NCBI GenBank assembly: GCA_021799835.1
Contig: JAJYZQ010000014.1
Span: forward strand, 1 to 7,469
From: a bacterium
GTDB lineage: Bacteria; Patescibacteriota; Minisyncoccia; JAJYZQ01
Reading direction: 5' to 3'
Length of the DNA stretch: 7,469 nucleotides
Part shown: in pieces, positions 1 through 7,009 of the stretch
How positions within the stretch are numbered: position 1 is the first letter of the stretch
How the letters are laid out: the number at the start of each line of letters is the position of its first letter
Program-made: the position numbers and the translations under genes
The notes under the pieces: model-generated
What the model saw: the letters and a program-made list of their open reading frames with translations, nothing else
What the model was told of the DNA's origin: nothing
The model's database searches: none

Positions 1-843
1 CTGCGTGATGTCATTACTGCGCTTGATAATCTATGCGCGCGCGGTGTTATCGCAACGGATGGGGGGCTCTATTTTTTTCCTGAACATCAGAGGTTGGCAC
101 GTGCGCGGATCCCGCAGCAAAAGCTTGCCGATGAAAAGTGGAGCATATTCTTGCGCGATATGAAAATTCTTGCGCGATTGCCCTTTGTGGAATTGGTCAT
201 GGCAAGCGGATCATTGGCACTGGGCAATGTGAGTGCGGAGAGCGACTTTGATATTCTCATTGTTGCGCGTGACGGACAGATCTGGACGACACGCCTGATC
301 ACGGCAGGGATCTTGCAGTTCTTTGGAAAGCGGCGGCACGGGACAGTGACGCGCGACCGTATTTGCCTCAATCATTTTGTGACGGCAAGCTCTCTCCACA
401 TTCCGTACAAGAGCATCTATACCGCTTCCAGTTATGCGCACCTGATCCCGCTCATTGACAAAGGAAATTTGTTCGGCGCGTTTATGGCGCAAAATTCCTG
501 GATAGACCAATGGGTGCCGTTCGGGCGAACATTTTCCGGCAATAATCAAAAGACCACTTGTGTGCAACGCATTATTGGCGTGCAGCATACCGCTTCCGTA
601 TCATCTTCTGTCTCAGAACTATTTTCTGAGTTTTTAGAGCGTATTGCTCGCACGATCCAGAAAAGCCGCATAAGCCATAATCCCTTGAGTAGCTTGAGCG
701 GTGGGCGGGTGATGATAACCGATGCCGCACTGGAGTTTCATCCCTCATCACAAGAAGGGGAGATTATTGCAGCGTATGCGCACACGATGGAGCGCTTCGG
801 CATTCGCGGCATACGGCAAGAGCGCGACTCCGGCTTGTACTGA
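1..843 (+). CDS. Nucleotidyltransferase-fold protein, 5' end outside the window
   Basis: The frame is open from the first base to a TGA at 841-843, giving 280 codons, so the start is outside the window; a TTG at 94 is in frame but need not be used. The best motif is GS at 208-213 followed by SDFDILIV from 241, matching the G-S-x(n)-G-x(n)-S-D-x-D pattern of the Pol-beta/MNT nucleotidyltransferase superfamily. Asp codons at 244 and 250 would be the metal-binding pair. About 65 residues precede it; their start (LRDVITALDNLCARGVI) looks like the end of a winged-helix or helical domain. The region after the motif has no motif I recognise. Family members transfer a nucleotide to proteins, antibiotics or RNA; the substrate here cannot be told. 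It lies just upstream of the groES promoter and is probably a separate transcription unit. Confidence 0.75.
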   Translation: MRDVITALDNLCARGVIATDGGLYFFPEHQRLARARIPQQKLADEKWSIFLRDMKILARLPFVELVMASGSLALGNVSAESDFDILIVARDGQIWTTRLITAGILQFFGKRRHGTVTRDRICLNHFVTASSLHIPYKSIYTASSYAHLIPLIDKGNLFGAFMAQNSWIDQWVPFGRTFSGNNQKTTCVQRIIGVQHTASVSSSVSELFSEFLERIARTIQKSRISHNPLSSLSGGRVMITDAALEFHPSSQEGEIIAAYAHTMERFGIRGIRQERDSGLY

Positions 844-864
844 GGTGCTCTCGAAGTGCTTGTA

Positions 865-892
865 TTGACAATCCACTCTGCAGCATTATAAT
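865..892 (+). promoter_or_regulatory. Sigma70-type promoter of groES-groEL
   Basis: A perfect -35 hexamer TTGACA (865-870) and a perfect -10 hexamer TATAAT (887-892) are separated by 16 bp. The predicted transcription start, about 899-900, falls at the left edge of the CIRCE operator, the usual geometry for a HrcA-repressed heat-shock operon. Confidence 0.85.
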
Positions 893-898
893 ACTACA

Positions 899-925
899 TT
901 AGCAGTCACTGGTCATGATTGCTAA
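899..925 (+). promoter_or_regulatory. CIRCE operator (HrcA binding site)
   Basis: The sequence is TTAGCAGTC-N9-GATTGCTAA. The CIRCE consensus is TTAGCACTC-N9-GAGTGCTAA, so each arm has one deviation from consensus, and the two arms pair with each other except at one position (a possible G-U in RNA). The 9-nt spacer is exact. Its position at the transcription start fits repression of groESL by HrcA. The hrcA gene itself is not in the window. Confidence 0.85.
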
Positions 926-980
926 CCGTTGCCATTCAATATAGTTTATGGCGACCGTATCAGATAATAATTGCAGTATT

Positions 981-2940
<1,960 letters not shown>

Positions 2941-2994
2941 AAAGCAAACTTTCCGGTACTGCAGTATACCCGGAACGGCCACCGCAAGATCTTG

Positions 2995-3027
2995 AAACTC
3001 CCGCATCATACCTGATGCGGGAGTTTT
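2995..3027 (+). terminator. Rho-independent terminator after groEL
   Basis: A perfect 14-bp stem (AAACTCCCGCATCA, 2995-3008, with TGATGCGGGAGTTT, 3013-3026) closes a 4-nt loop TACC and runs into TTTT. It begins 54 nt after the groEL stop. The A-rich left and T-rich right edges mean it could also work on the other strand. A weaker TTCCGG/CCGGAA inverted repeat (2951-2975) lies between it and groEL. Confidence 0.85.
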
Positions 3028-3169
3028 GGTAGTATATAACAATTATATTTATTTGTAACATATACAACATTATCTATGTAACTATTTACTGGTTATCAAC
3101 ATAGTACTATTTGTAATTAGTATTATAATATCACTAACAAGTAATTATTTATTTTTTTGTACTAGCGAG
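3028..3169. other. AT-rich intergenic spacer upstream of the DGR
   Basis: I see no plausible gene here. The composition is strongly AT-rich, unlike either side. It holds a TATAAT at 3124-3129 inside the palindrome TATTATAATA (3121-3130), and a second 10-bp palindrome ATAGTACTAT (3101-3110). No convincing -35 box sits 16-18 bp upstream of that TATAAT. This is the most likely promoter region for the DGR target gene, but the call is weak. Confidence 0.4.
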
Positions 3170-3244
<75 letters not shown>

Positions 3245-3265
3245 ATGAGCAGAGCTTTCGTATCC

Positions 3266-3307
3266 CCAGAAAAAGCAATCCGGTGTATGCGGGATTGCTT
3301 TTTCTGG
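3266..3307 (+). terminator. Perfect 16-bp terminator-like stem at the start of the target gene (possible attenuator)
   Basis: CCAGAAAAAGCAATCC (3266-3281) pairs without mismatch with GGATTGCTTTTTCTGG (3292-3307) around a 10-nt loop. The right arm carries a run of five T directly after GGATTGC, so the core has the form of an intrinsic terminator. The GTG at 3283 lies in the loop, and the right arm encodes part of the hydrophobic N-terminal segment of the target. It could be an attenuator relieved by ribosomes, or a translation-blocking hairpin. The structure is seen in the sequence; the function is inferred. Confidence 0.55.
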
Positions 3308-4218
3308 TTGCGACGATACTGCTCGGCTCTTTTCTTGCTGTCCGCCTCTCCTATGCTGCCTGGTCTGAACCTTCCGTAGCTCCTCCCGGCAACAATACCA
3401 ACCCTCCCCTAGATACCTCATCAACCAGCCAAAACAAGACCGGTGCATTAACCGTTGGCTCTACAACCAACTATACTGCCGTTGGTATGTATGCGCCCAT
3501 CTACTATGATGCAAACAATACGAGCTACTATCTCCAGCCGTCCAATCCTAGCACATCCGCAGTATTTGCCGGTAATGTTGCTGCTGGTGGAGCGACAATC
3601 ACGGGAAATACCAGCATATTGGGTACGTTAGATATGAATAACGATTCTATCACCAACCTTGCCAATCCCGTCAACGCCCAAGATGCTGCCACAAAATCCT
3701 ATGTAGATGCCGCAAGCAGTGGTGGGAGTGATGCCTCAAACAGTATGACTGCAAATAGCGGCATGTATGAGAATAAAATAATAGCAATGAACCCACCTGC
3801 CGCATATACCGAAATATGCTTCAAAAACGGTGCTACATACTATGATATCCATGCTGCGGGAGCAGCAACCGGAGGAGGCAACTGCTCAGTGGGTGATACC
3901 GGCTATATCATTGAAGATGCGGTACGCTCAACTGCATACTTTACTACCGCAAAACAAGTATGCACAGAAAACAATATGCGTCTCCCCGAACCCTATGAAT
4001 GGCAATTAGCCTGTATGAATGCATCTACCTGGGGCTTAAGCAGTATGGGTACCCAATGGGAATGGGCATCTAATTTTACCCTTCCCATGTACTACAGCAG
4101 CTCCATCGGTGTTGGTGCGGCGGTATTTGGCACCAGTGGTTGTGGTTACGCTGACTGGGCCTGGTTAGGCAACAATATCGGCAACCAGTACAGCGGCAAT
4201 TATCGCTGTGCCCGCTAG
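3283..4218 (+). CDS. DGR target protein: exported adhesin-like protein with C-terminal C-type-lectin/FGE-like variable domain
   Basis: The product is 311 residues from GTG 3283. A hydrophobic segment (about 4-20) ending near LSYAAW acts as signal peptide or anchor. A Pro/Asn/Ser/Thr-rich stalk (about 28-65) follows, then IYYDANNTSYYLQP and ITNLANPVNAQDAATKSYVDA, both like motifs of phage tail fibres and adhesins. The C-terminal domain (about 165-311) has AKQVCTENNMRLPEPYEWQLA, WEWAS and a final NYRCAR, as in formylglycine-generating-enzyme/C-type-lectin folds used by DGR targets; six of its residues are cysteine. The last 46 residues are the VR. Diversified positions are 271, 274, 275, 281, 284, 288, 291, 293, 299, 303 and 305. 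The start is uncertain: the frame stays open back to 3166 and encodes a basic stretch FRIPRKSNP just before GTG 3283, as expected before an export signal, but holds no ATG, GTG or TTG there. See the CA-tract findings. Confidence 0.85.
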   Translation: MYAGLLFLVATILLGSFLAVRLSYAAWSEPSVAPPGNNTNPPLDTSSTSQNKTGALTVGSTTNYTAVGMYAPIYYDANNTSYYLQPSNPSTSAVFAGNVAAGGATITGNTSILGTLDMNNDSITNLANPVNAQDAATKSYVDAASSGGSDASNSMTANSGMYENKIIAMNPPAAYTEICFKNGATYYDIHAAGAATGGGNCSVGDTGYIIEDAVRSTAYFTTAKQVCTENNMRLPEPYEWQLACMNASTWGLSSMGTQWEWASNFTLPMYYSSSIGVGAAVFGTSGCGYADWAWLGNNIGNQYSGNYRCAR

Positions 4219-4223
4219 TTCGT
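4077..4223 (+). repeat. DGR variable repeat (VR)
   Basis: This 147-bp segment aligns without gaps to the reverse complement of 6584-6730. There are 15 mismatches (4093, 4102, 4103, 4106, 4123, 4133, 4144, 4145, 4153, 4159, 4160, 4178, 4189, 4195, 4196), and in all 15 the TR base is A; no C, G or T of the TR is changed. The first 16 and last 27 positions are identical. The constant 3' end (4197-4223, including CGCTGTGCCCGC and the target stop TAG) is the likely initiation-of-mutagenic-homing site and extends 5 nt past the stop codon. Confidence 0.97.
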
Positions 4224-4224
4224 T

Positions 4225-4247
4225 CCGCCCCGCCCGGGGCGGGGCGG
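4225..4247 (+). promoter_or_regulatory. GC-rich hairpin one base after the VR (probable retrohoming structure)
   Basis: CCGCCCCGCC (4225-4234) pairs perfectly with GGCGGGGCGG (4238-4247) around a 3-nt loop. It begins 1 nt after the VR/TR identity ends. In the Bordetella phage BPP-1 DGR a GC-rich hairpin or cruciform just downstream of the VR stimulates homing, so this is the likely equivalent. It is absent next to the TR and could therefore help mark the VR as recipient. It may also act in transcription termination of the target gene, although no T-run follows. Confidence 0.7.
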
Positions 4248-4252
4248 ATTAT

Positions 4253-4282
4253 CCCCGTCTGCCTGCTAGTAGGCAGACGGGG
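4253..4282 (+). terminator. Second strong hairpin after the VR
   Basis: CCCCGTCTGCCT (4253-4264) pairs over 12 bp with AGGCAGACGGGG (4271-4282) around the loop GCTAGT. It lies 5 nt after the first hairpin. It may be a transcription terminator or barrier between the target and the downstream genes, but only a weak T-rich stretch follows (TTGATCATTTG). A dispersed palindromic repeat is another possibility. Confidence 0.6.
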
Positions 4283-4327
4283 TTGATCATTTGAATAATG
4301 GGTACAGCGGCTCACTGGTCACTAACT

Positions 4328-4534
4328 ATGCATACATCATCAATGCTCGGACAAAATATTAAAAAATATCGCAATAAGCTGCGAATCTCTCAAGATACGC
4401 TTTCCAAGTATGCGGATTTGACCGTCATCACCGTGATCAATGTAGAATCCGGCAGAACAGCAAATCCTACTATCTCCACGGTAAAAAAATTAGCGGATGC
4501 GCTGGGAGTAAGTATAGATGATCTGATGAAATAA
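4328..4534 (+). CDS. Small XRE-family helix-turn-helix transcriptional regulator
   Basis: The 68-residue product is a single Cro/C1-type HTH domain: LGQNIKKYRNKLRISQDTLSKYADLTVITVINVESGR, then NPTISTVKKLADALGVSIDDLMK. The pattern of Q in helix 2, an I-x-x-V/I-E-x-G-R recognition-helix end, and a C-terminal LADALGVSIDDLM is standard for stand-alone XRE regulators. Starts at 4298, 4328 and 4343 are in frame; 4343 (MLGQNIKKYR) fits the family most tightly, 4328 is a compromise, and none has a Shine-Dalgarno motif. It sits inside the DGR, between the target gene and the pilin, and could control target, pilin or RT/TR expression. That role is inferred only from position. Confidence 0.85.
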   Translation: MHTSSMLGQNIKKYRNKLRISQDTLSKYADLTVITVINVESGRTANPTISTVKKLADALGVSIDDLMK

Positions 4535-4550
4535 ACTAAAACTATCAACT

Positions 4551-5099
4551 ATGAAGAGTACATCCGCATTCACTCTCATTGAACTTCTCATTGTTATTCT
4601 TATCATCGGTATCCTTGCTGCAATGATCGTAATGTCGGTAGTACAGGCATCTGCCAAAGCTCGGGATGTGAAGCGCCAGCAAGACCTGAAGAATGTACAG
4701 AAAGCATTAGAGATGTATTACACGACTAATGGCAATTATCCATCTACAAACAATGCGTGGTGGGGAAATTGTTCTTATTATGGCTCACATCCAATATCTG
4801 GATCAACTGGCTATATTCCAAATCTTGCACCGACTGATATTTCTTCCCTCCCGCTTGATCCGCGGCAGGGCATTGATTGTGCAGGAGCAACAAATACTGG
4901 TGCCTGTTATGTTTATGAATCAGATGGCACGAATTACAAAATTATGGCGTTAAGAACAGTAGAAACAACACTCCCGACCGCAACAAATTATCTTGAGAAT
5001 TTTTGGGATCCGTATCGCGGTACCGGTGGTAGCGGGAATAACTCTGCCCCTGCTACCTGTACTTACTCCCTCTTTACCCCGGGAGCAAAGAATTGGTAG
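4551..5099 (+). CDS. Type IV pilin-like / type II secretion pseudopilin-like protein
   Basis: The 182-residue product has a class III prepilin signal: a six-residue leader MKSTSA, then FTLIELLIVILIIGILAAM. Cleavage is predicted between Ala6 and Phe7, and Glu11 becomes the conserved Glu5 of the mature pilin. Ala at -1 instead of the usual Gly is a minor oddity seen in some pilins. An amphipathic helix (about 32-58, with KARDVKRQQDLKNVQKALEM) is followed by a globular part containing SLPLDPRQG and cysteines 74, 110, 119 and 170, which could form disulfides. Processing would need prepilin peptidase (PilD), not in the window. The start ATG lies 16 nt after the HTH gene and the stop 10 nt before avd, so it is probably in one transcript with the DGR enzymes. 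It contains no copy of the variable repeat. Confidence 0.9.
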   Translation: MKSTSAFTLIELLIVILIIGILAAMIVMSVVQASAKARDVKRQQDLKNVQKALEMYYTTNGNYPSTNNAWWGNCSYYGSHPISGSTGYIPNLAPTDISSLPLDPRQGIDCAGATNTGACYVYESDGTNYKIMALRTVETTLPTATNYLENFWDPYRGTGGSGNNSAPATCTYSLFTPGAKNW

Positions 5100-5109
5100 A
5101 TATTATGCT

Positions 5110-5457
5110 ATGGCGCGCTATGACCATCTTCCCATATATAAATTGGGGTATGACTTTTGTTTGGCTGCTGAACAGTACTGCAAAAAGTTTCCTCAGTATC
5201 ATAAATATACGTTAGGCGCCGAAATCCGATCGGGAGCACATAACCTTTTGTTACTTATTGTAGCGGCAAACACCACGCAGACGAAGCGCAACACTTTGGA
5301 GCGGCTACGATTGGTGCTTGATCAGGAGAAAATTTTGCTCCGCTTAGCATTTGATCTACGTTGTTGGGAAAGCTTTCATCAGTACGAGCGGCTTTCAGAA
5401 ATGGTAGTCAATCTGAGCAAACAAAATGAAGGATGGCTCAAAAAATATGGCGGATGA
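5110..5457 (+). CDS. avd: DGR accessory variability determinant (Avd-like, four-helix bundle)
   Basis: The 115-residue, mostly helical and basic product has the pattern of Avd and the related S23/IVP four-helix family: LPIYKLGYDFCLAAEQYCKKFP, then YTLGAEIRSGAHNLLLLIVAAN, an Arg-rich third helix around NTLERLRLVLDQEKILLRLA and a fourth ending in NLSKQNEGWLKKYG. Avd forms a pentameric ring that binds the RT and the template RNA and is needed for mutagenic cDNA synthesis. ATG 5110 (MARYDHLPIYK) is chosen because it matches the family N-terminus and follows the pilin stop closely. The frame is open further upstream into the pilin gene, but that part is a shadow. Its 3' end overlaps the RT start by 11 bp. 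Confidence 0.9.
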   Translation: MARYDHLPIYKLGYDFCLAAEQYCKKFPQYHKYTLGAEIRSGAHNLLLLIVAANTTQTKRNTLERLRLVLDQEKILLRLAFDLRCWESFHQYERLSEMVVNLSKQNEGWLKKYGG

Positions 5458-6592
5458 AACACTATTTACCTTCAGAAATATCTACAACGCATATATTGAC
5501 TGCCGGAAGAAAAAACGCAATACCGCAAATGCATTAAAGTTTGAATTACAGCTGGAAGATAATCTCTGGTCGCTTGTGTATGATCTGCAACAGAAGATCT
5601 ATCAACCCGGCAGATCAGTATGTTTTGCAGTAAAGGAACCAACTATCCGAGAAGTATTTGCTGCAGATTTCAAGGATCGGGTCGTGCATCACCTGTTTGT
5701 GCGCGCCATAGAACCGTACGTTGAGCGCTTGTTCATTTATGACAGTTACGCATGTCGCAAAGGGAAAGGAACATTATTTGGCATGCATCGGATGCAAAAA
5801 TTTATCCGGCAGATCCAGAACCAAGATCCGAGAGGATACAAAGATTGGTGGTATCTCAAAGCTGATATTACCGGTTTTTTTATGCACATTGACCAAGATA
5901 TACTGTATCGGTTGGTTAAAATACACATACGGCGTATGGCTGTATCCTCGCAACAGAAACGAGAACTGCTCTGGCTCGCGCAGTTATTTATTTACCACGA
6001 TCCCACACAAAATTTTGTGGTAAAAGGCAAACGCTCATTGTTGTCTCTGGTGCCGCGCCAGAAATCACTGTTTTTTAGCGAGGAGAAGCAGGGATTGCCA
6101 ATAGGGAATTTGACCTCACAATTTTTTGCCAACATCTATCTCAACGAGCTTGATCAATTTGTAAAAAGAACACTGCGCTGCAAATTTTACGGCCGATATG
6201 TAGATGATTTTTTTCTGATTGACAAGGATAAAAAGCAGATTATGCGGTGGAAGAGGGAGATAGAAAAGTTTCTTTATGACGCATTATATGTGCAGCTCCA
6301 TCCGCGGAAGTTTACTATTCAACGATTGAATTATGGCATTGATTTTGTGGGATTTTTTGTAAAACCCTATCGGGTATATCCGCGGAAAAGGATTATGCGG
6401 GCATTCAAAAACAAAGTATTCATTATTGATTATCATACGCAAAGTTCCGGAAAGCTTTCTGTTCATCACAAGAATTCATTGAATGCTTCTTTAGGGTACT
6501 TTGCGCACGTCAATGCGCGCCGTTTTCTCGCTCAGGTAACAACAAAATATCCTTGGGTACATCAGTATGCCAAGGATATTTTCACGAACTAG
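5447..6592 (+). CDS. DGR reverse transcriptase
   Basis: The 381-residue product has the ordered RT motifs. They include FKDRVVHHLFVRAIEP (about 75-90), YACRKGKGTLFGMHRMQKFI with fingers-type basic residues, YLKADITGFFMHID with catalytic Asp140, QGLPIGNLTSQFFANIYLNELD containing the DGR/group II-like I-G-N-x-x-S-Q signature (219-225), YGRYVDDFFLI with the catalytic YVDD at 251-254, and YGIDFVGFFVKPY. It copies the TR RNA into cDNA with adenine-specific errors, which then replaces the VR. The start ATG 5447 lies in the last codons of avd and has AAGGA about 13 nt upstream; ATG 5426 is an in-frame alternative. The last codons (Thr-Asn-stop) lie inside the inverted TR, so the RT gene ends in its own template repeat. 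Length and motifs appear intact. Confidence 0.97.
   Translation: MADETLFTFRNIYNAYIDCRKKKRNTANALKFELQLEDNLWSLVYDLQQKIYQPGRSVCFAVKEPTIREVFAADFKDRVVHHLFVRAIEPYVERLFIYDSYACRKGKGTLFGMHRMQKFIRQIQNQDPRGYKDWWYLKADITGFFMHIDQDILYRLVKIHIRRMAVSSQQKRELLWLAQLFIYHDPTQNFVVKGKRSLLSLVPRQKSLFFSEEKQGLPIGNLTSQFFANIYLNELDQFVKRTLRCKFYGRYVDDFFLIDKDKKQIMRWKREIEKFLYDALYVQLHPRKFTIQRLNYGIDFVGFFVKPYRVYPRKRIMRAFKNKVFIIDYHTQSSGKLSVHHKNSLNASLGYFAHVNARRFLAQVTTKYPWVHQYAKDIFTN
6544..6582 (-). terminator. Perfect 13-bp stem one base past the TR 3' end, inside the RT coding sequence
   Basis: Read on the minus strand, AAAATATCCTTGG and CCAAGGATATTTT pair over 13 bp around a 13-nt loop, followed by GTTGTT. It begins 1 nt downstream (in TR-RNA direction) of the end of TR/VR identity. 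It could terminate the template RNA or be the structured 3' element used to load RT-Avd or prime cDNA. On the plus strand it encodes RT residues 366-378. The structure is seen; the role is inferred. Confidence 0.5.
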
Positions 6593-6730
6593 CGGGCACA
6601 GCGATAATTGTTGCTGTTCTGGTTGCCGTTATTGTTGCCTAACCAGTTCCAGTTAGCGTAATTACAACCACTGTTGCCAAATATCGCCGCACCAACACCG
6701 TTGTTGCTGCTGTTGTACATGGGAAGGGTA
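6584..6730 (-). repeat. DGR template repeat (TR), inverted relative to VR and RT
   Basis: Its reverse complement matches the VR over 147 bp with 15 substitutions, all at TR adenines. The TR has 42 adenines and 14 AAC/AAT codons in the target frame; 10 of those codons, plus one ATA, are altered in the VR. AAY enrichment is typical of TRs, since randomising the first two positions of AAY reaches many residues but never a stop codon. For the adenine rule to hold, the template RNA must come from the minus strand. The CTAG at the end serves on one strand as the RT stop and on the other as the copy of the target stop. Confidence 0.97.
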
Positions 6731-6880
6731 CTCTTTTGGCGCTCAAACACCAATGCAAAAAAAGAAATAGTTTTGCGTGGTTATCATATCCCTATATCCG
6801 CGGCGTATAGGAGGCCAAAACCTAGTTCGTTGGTAGGCGCGCTTTCTCTTGCTGAAGCGGGAGAAATTCAAGCCGCTGGT

Positions 6881-6889
6881 AGTATAGCA
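6881..6889 (-). promoter_or_regulatory. Candidate extended -10 promoter for the template RNA
   Basis: On the minus strand the sequence TGCTATACT gives an extended -10 (TGn before TATACT, five of six matches to TATAAT). No recognisable -35 lies 16-18 bp upstream, which extended -10 promoters tolerate. It is the best minus-strand promoter I see near the TR. Confidence 0.3.
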
Positions 6890-6915
6890 CAATTATTTTC
6901 TGAGGGCATACTATA

Positions 6916-6944
6916 TTGTCACCAGGCAACCTTTGTTTTAGTAT
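6916..6944 (+). promoter_or_regulatory. Candidate promoter of mltG
   Basis: TTGTCA (6916-6921, five of six to TTGACA) and TAGTAT (6939-6944, four of six to TATAAT) are spaced by 17 bp. The predicted start near 6951 lies about 60 nt before the mltG ATG, and the leader would open with the 8-bp hairpin 6955-6975. Confidence 0.35.
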
Positions 6945-7009
6945 TAAGGTGTAGATCCTGAAGCAAATTCAGGATGATAGAAAGAAAAAGATTCGGTAGC
7001 TGTTTTCTT

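Larger units (their letters stand above)
6540..6874 (-). ncRNA. Predicted DGR template RNA (boundaries approximate)
   Basis: The minus strand must be transcribed through the TR to give an RNA with adenines in the mutated positions. A candidate promoter at 6881-6889 would start transcription near 6874, giving a leader of about 144 nt, the 147-nt TR and a 3' hairpin (6582-6544). The leader holds small inverted repeats (6791-6811, and GCAAAA/TTTTGC at 6755-6776). It also holds a 9-nt segment (6822-6830) complementary in the RNA to the TR 3' end (6584-6592). The existence of the RNA follows from DGR mechanism; both ends are guesses. Confidence 0.4.
6731..6973. other. Intergenic region between TR and mltG, no gene
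   Basis: No convincing gene lies here. The plus-strand frame 6674-6961 is mostly antisense to the TR and resembles no family. On the minus strand the TR frame is closed by adjacent stops just upstream (6781-6786 read in reverse), so the TR is not part of a second target gene. The region probably holds the template RNA leader and, towards its right end, the mltG promoter and a small leader hairpin (ATCCTGAA 6955-6962 with TTCAGGAT 6968-6975). Confidence 0.5.

Noticed and set aside
4312..4321. TCACTGGTCA shared between the CIRCE spacer (906-915) and the region before the HTH gene
   Set aside because: It is a single 10-nt match without the CIRCE arms, most likely chance.
4551..5099. Pilin as a second DGR target
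   Set aside because: Its 3' end has no alignment to the TR and no AAY-derived pattern; only one VR is present in the window.
4993..5109. Upstream extension of avd into the pilin gene
   Set aside because: The Avd-like part begins at ATG 5110; the upstream part is an alternative frame of the pilin 3' end.
6590..6780. Minus-strand frame through the TR as a second or decayed target gene
   Set aside because: Adjacent stop codons close the frame at 6781-6786, and sequence upstream of the TR has no similarity to the target gene upstream of its VR; the repeat match stops sharply at 6730.
6674..6961. 95-codon plus-strand open frame after the RT
   Set aside because: Its first part is antisense to the TR, it has no recognisable domain or start context, and the region is better explained as template RNA leader plus mltG promoter.
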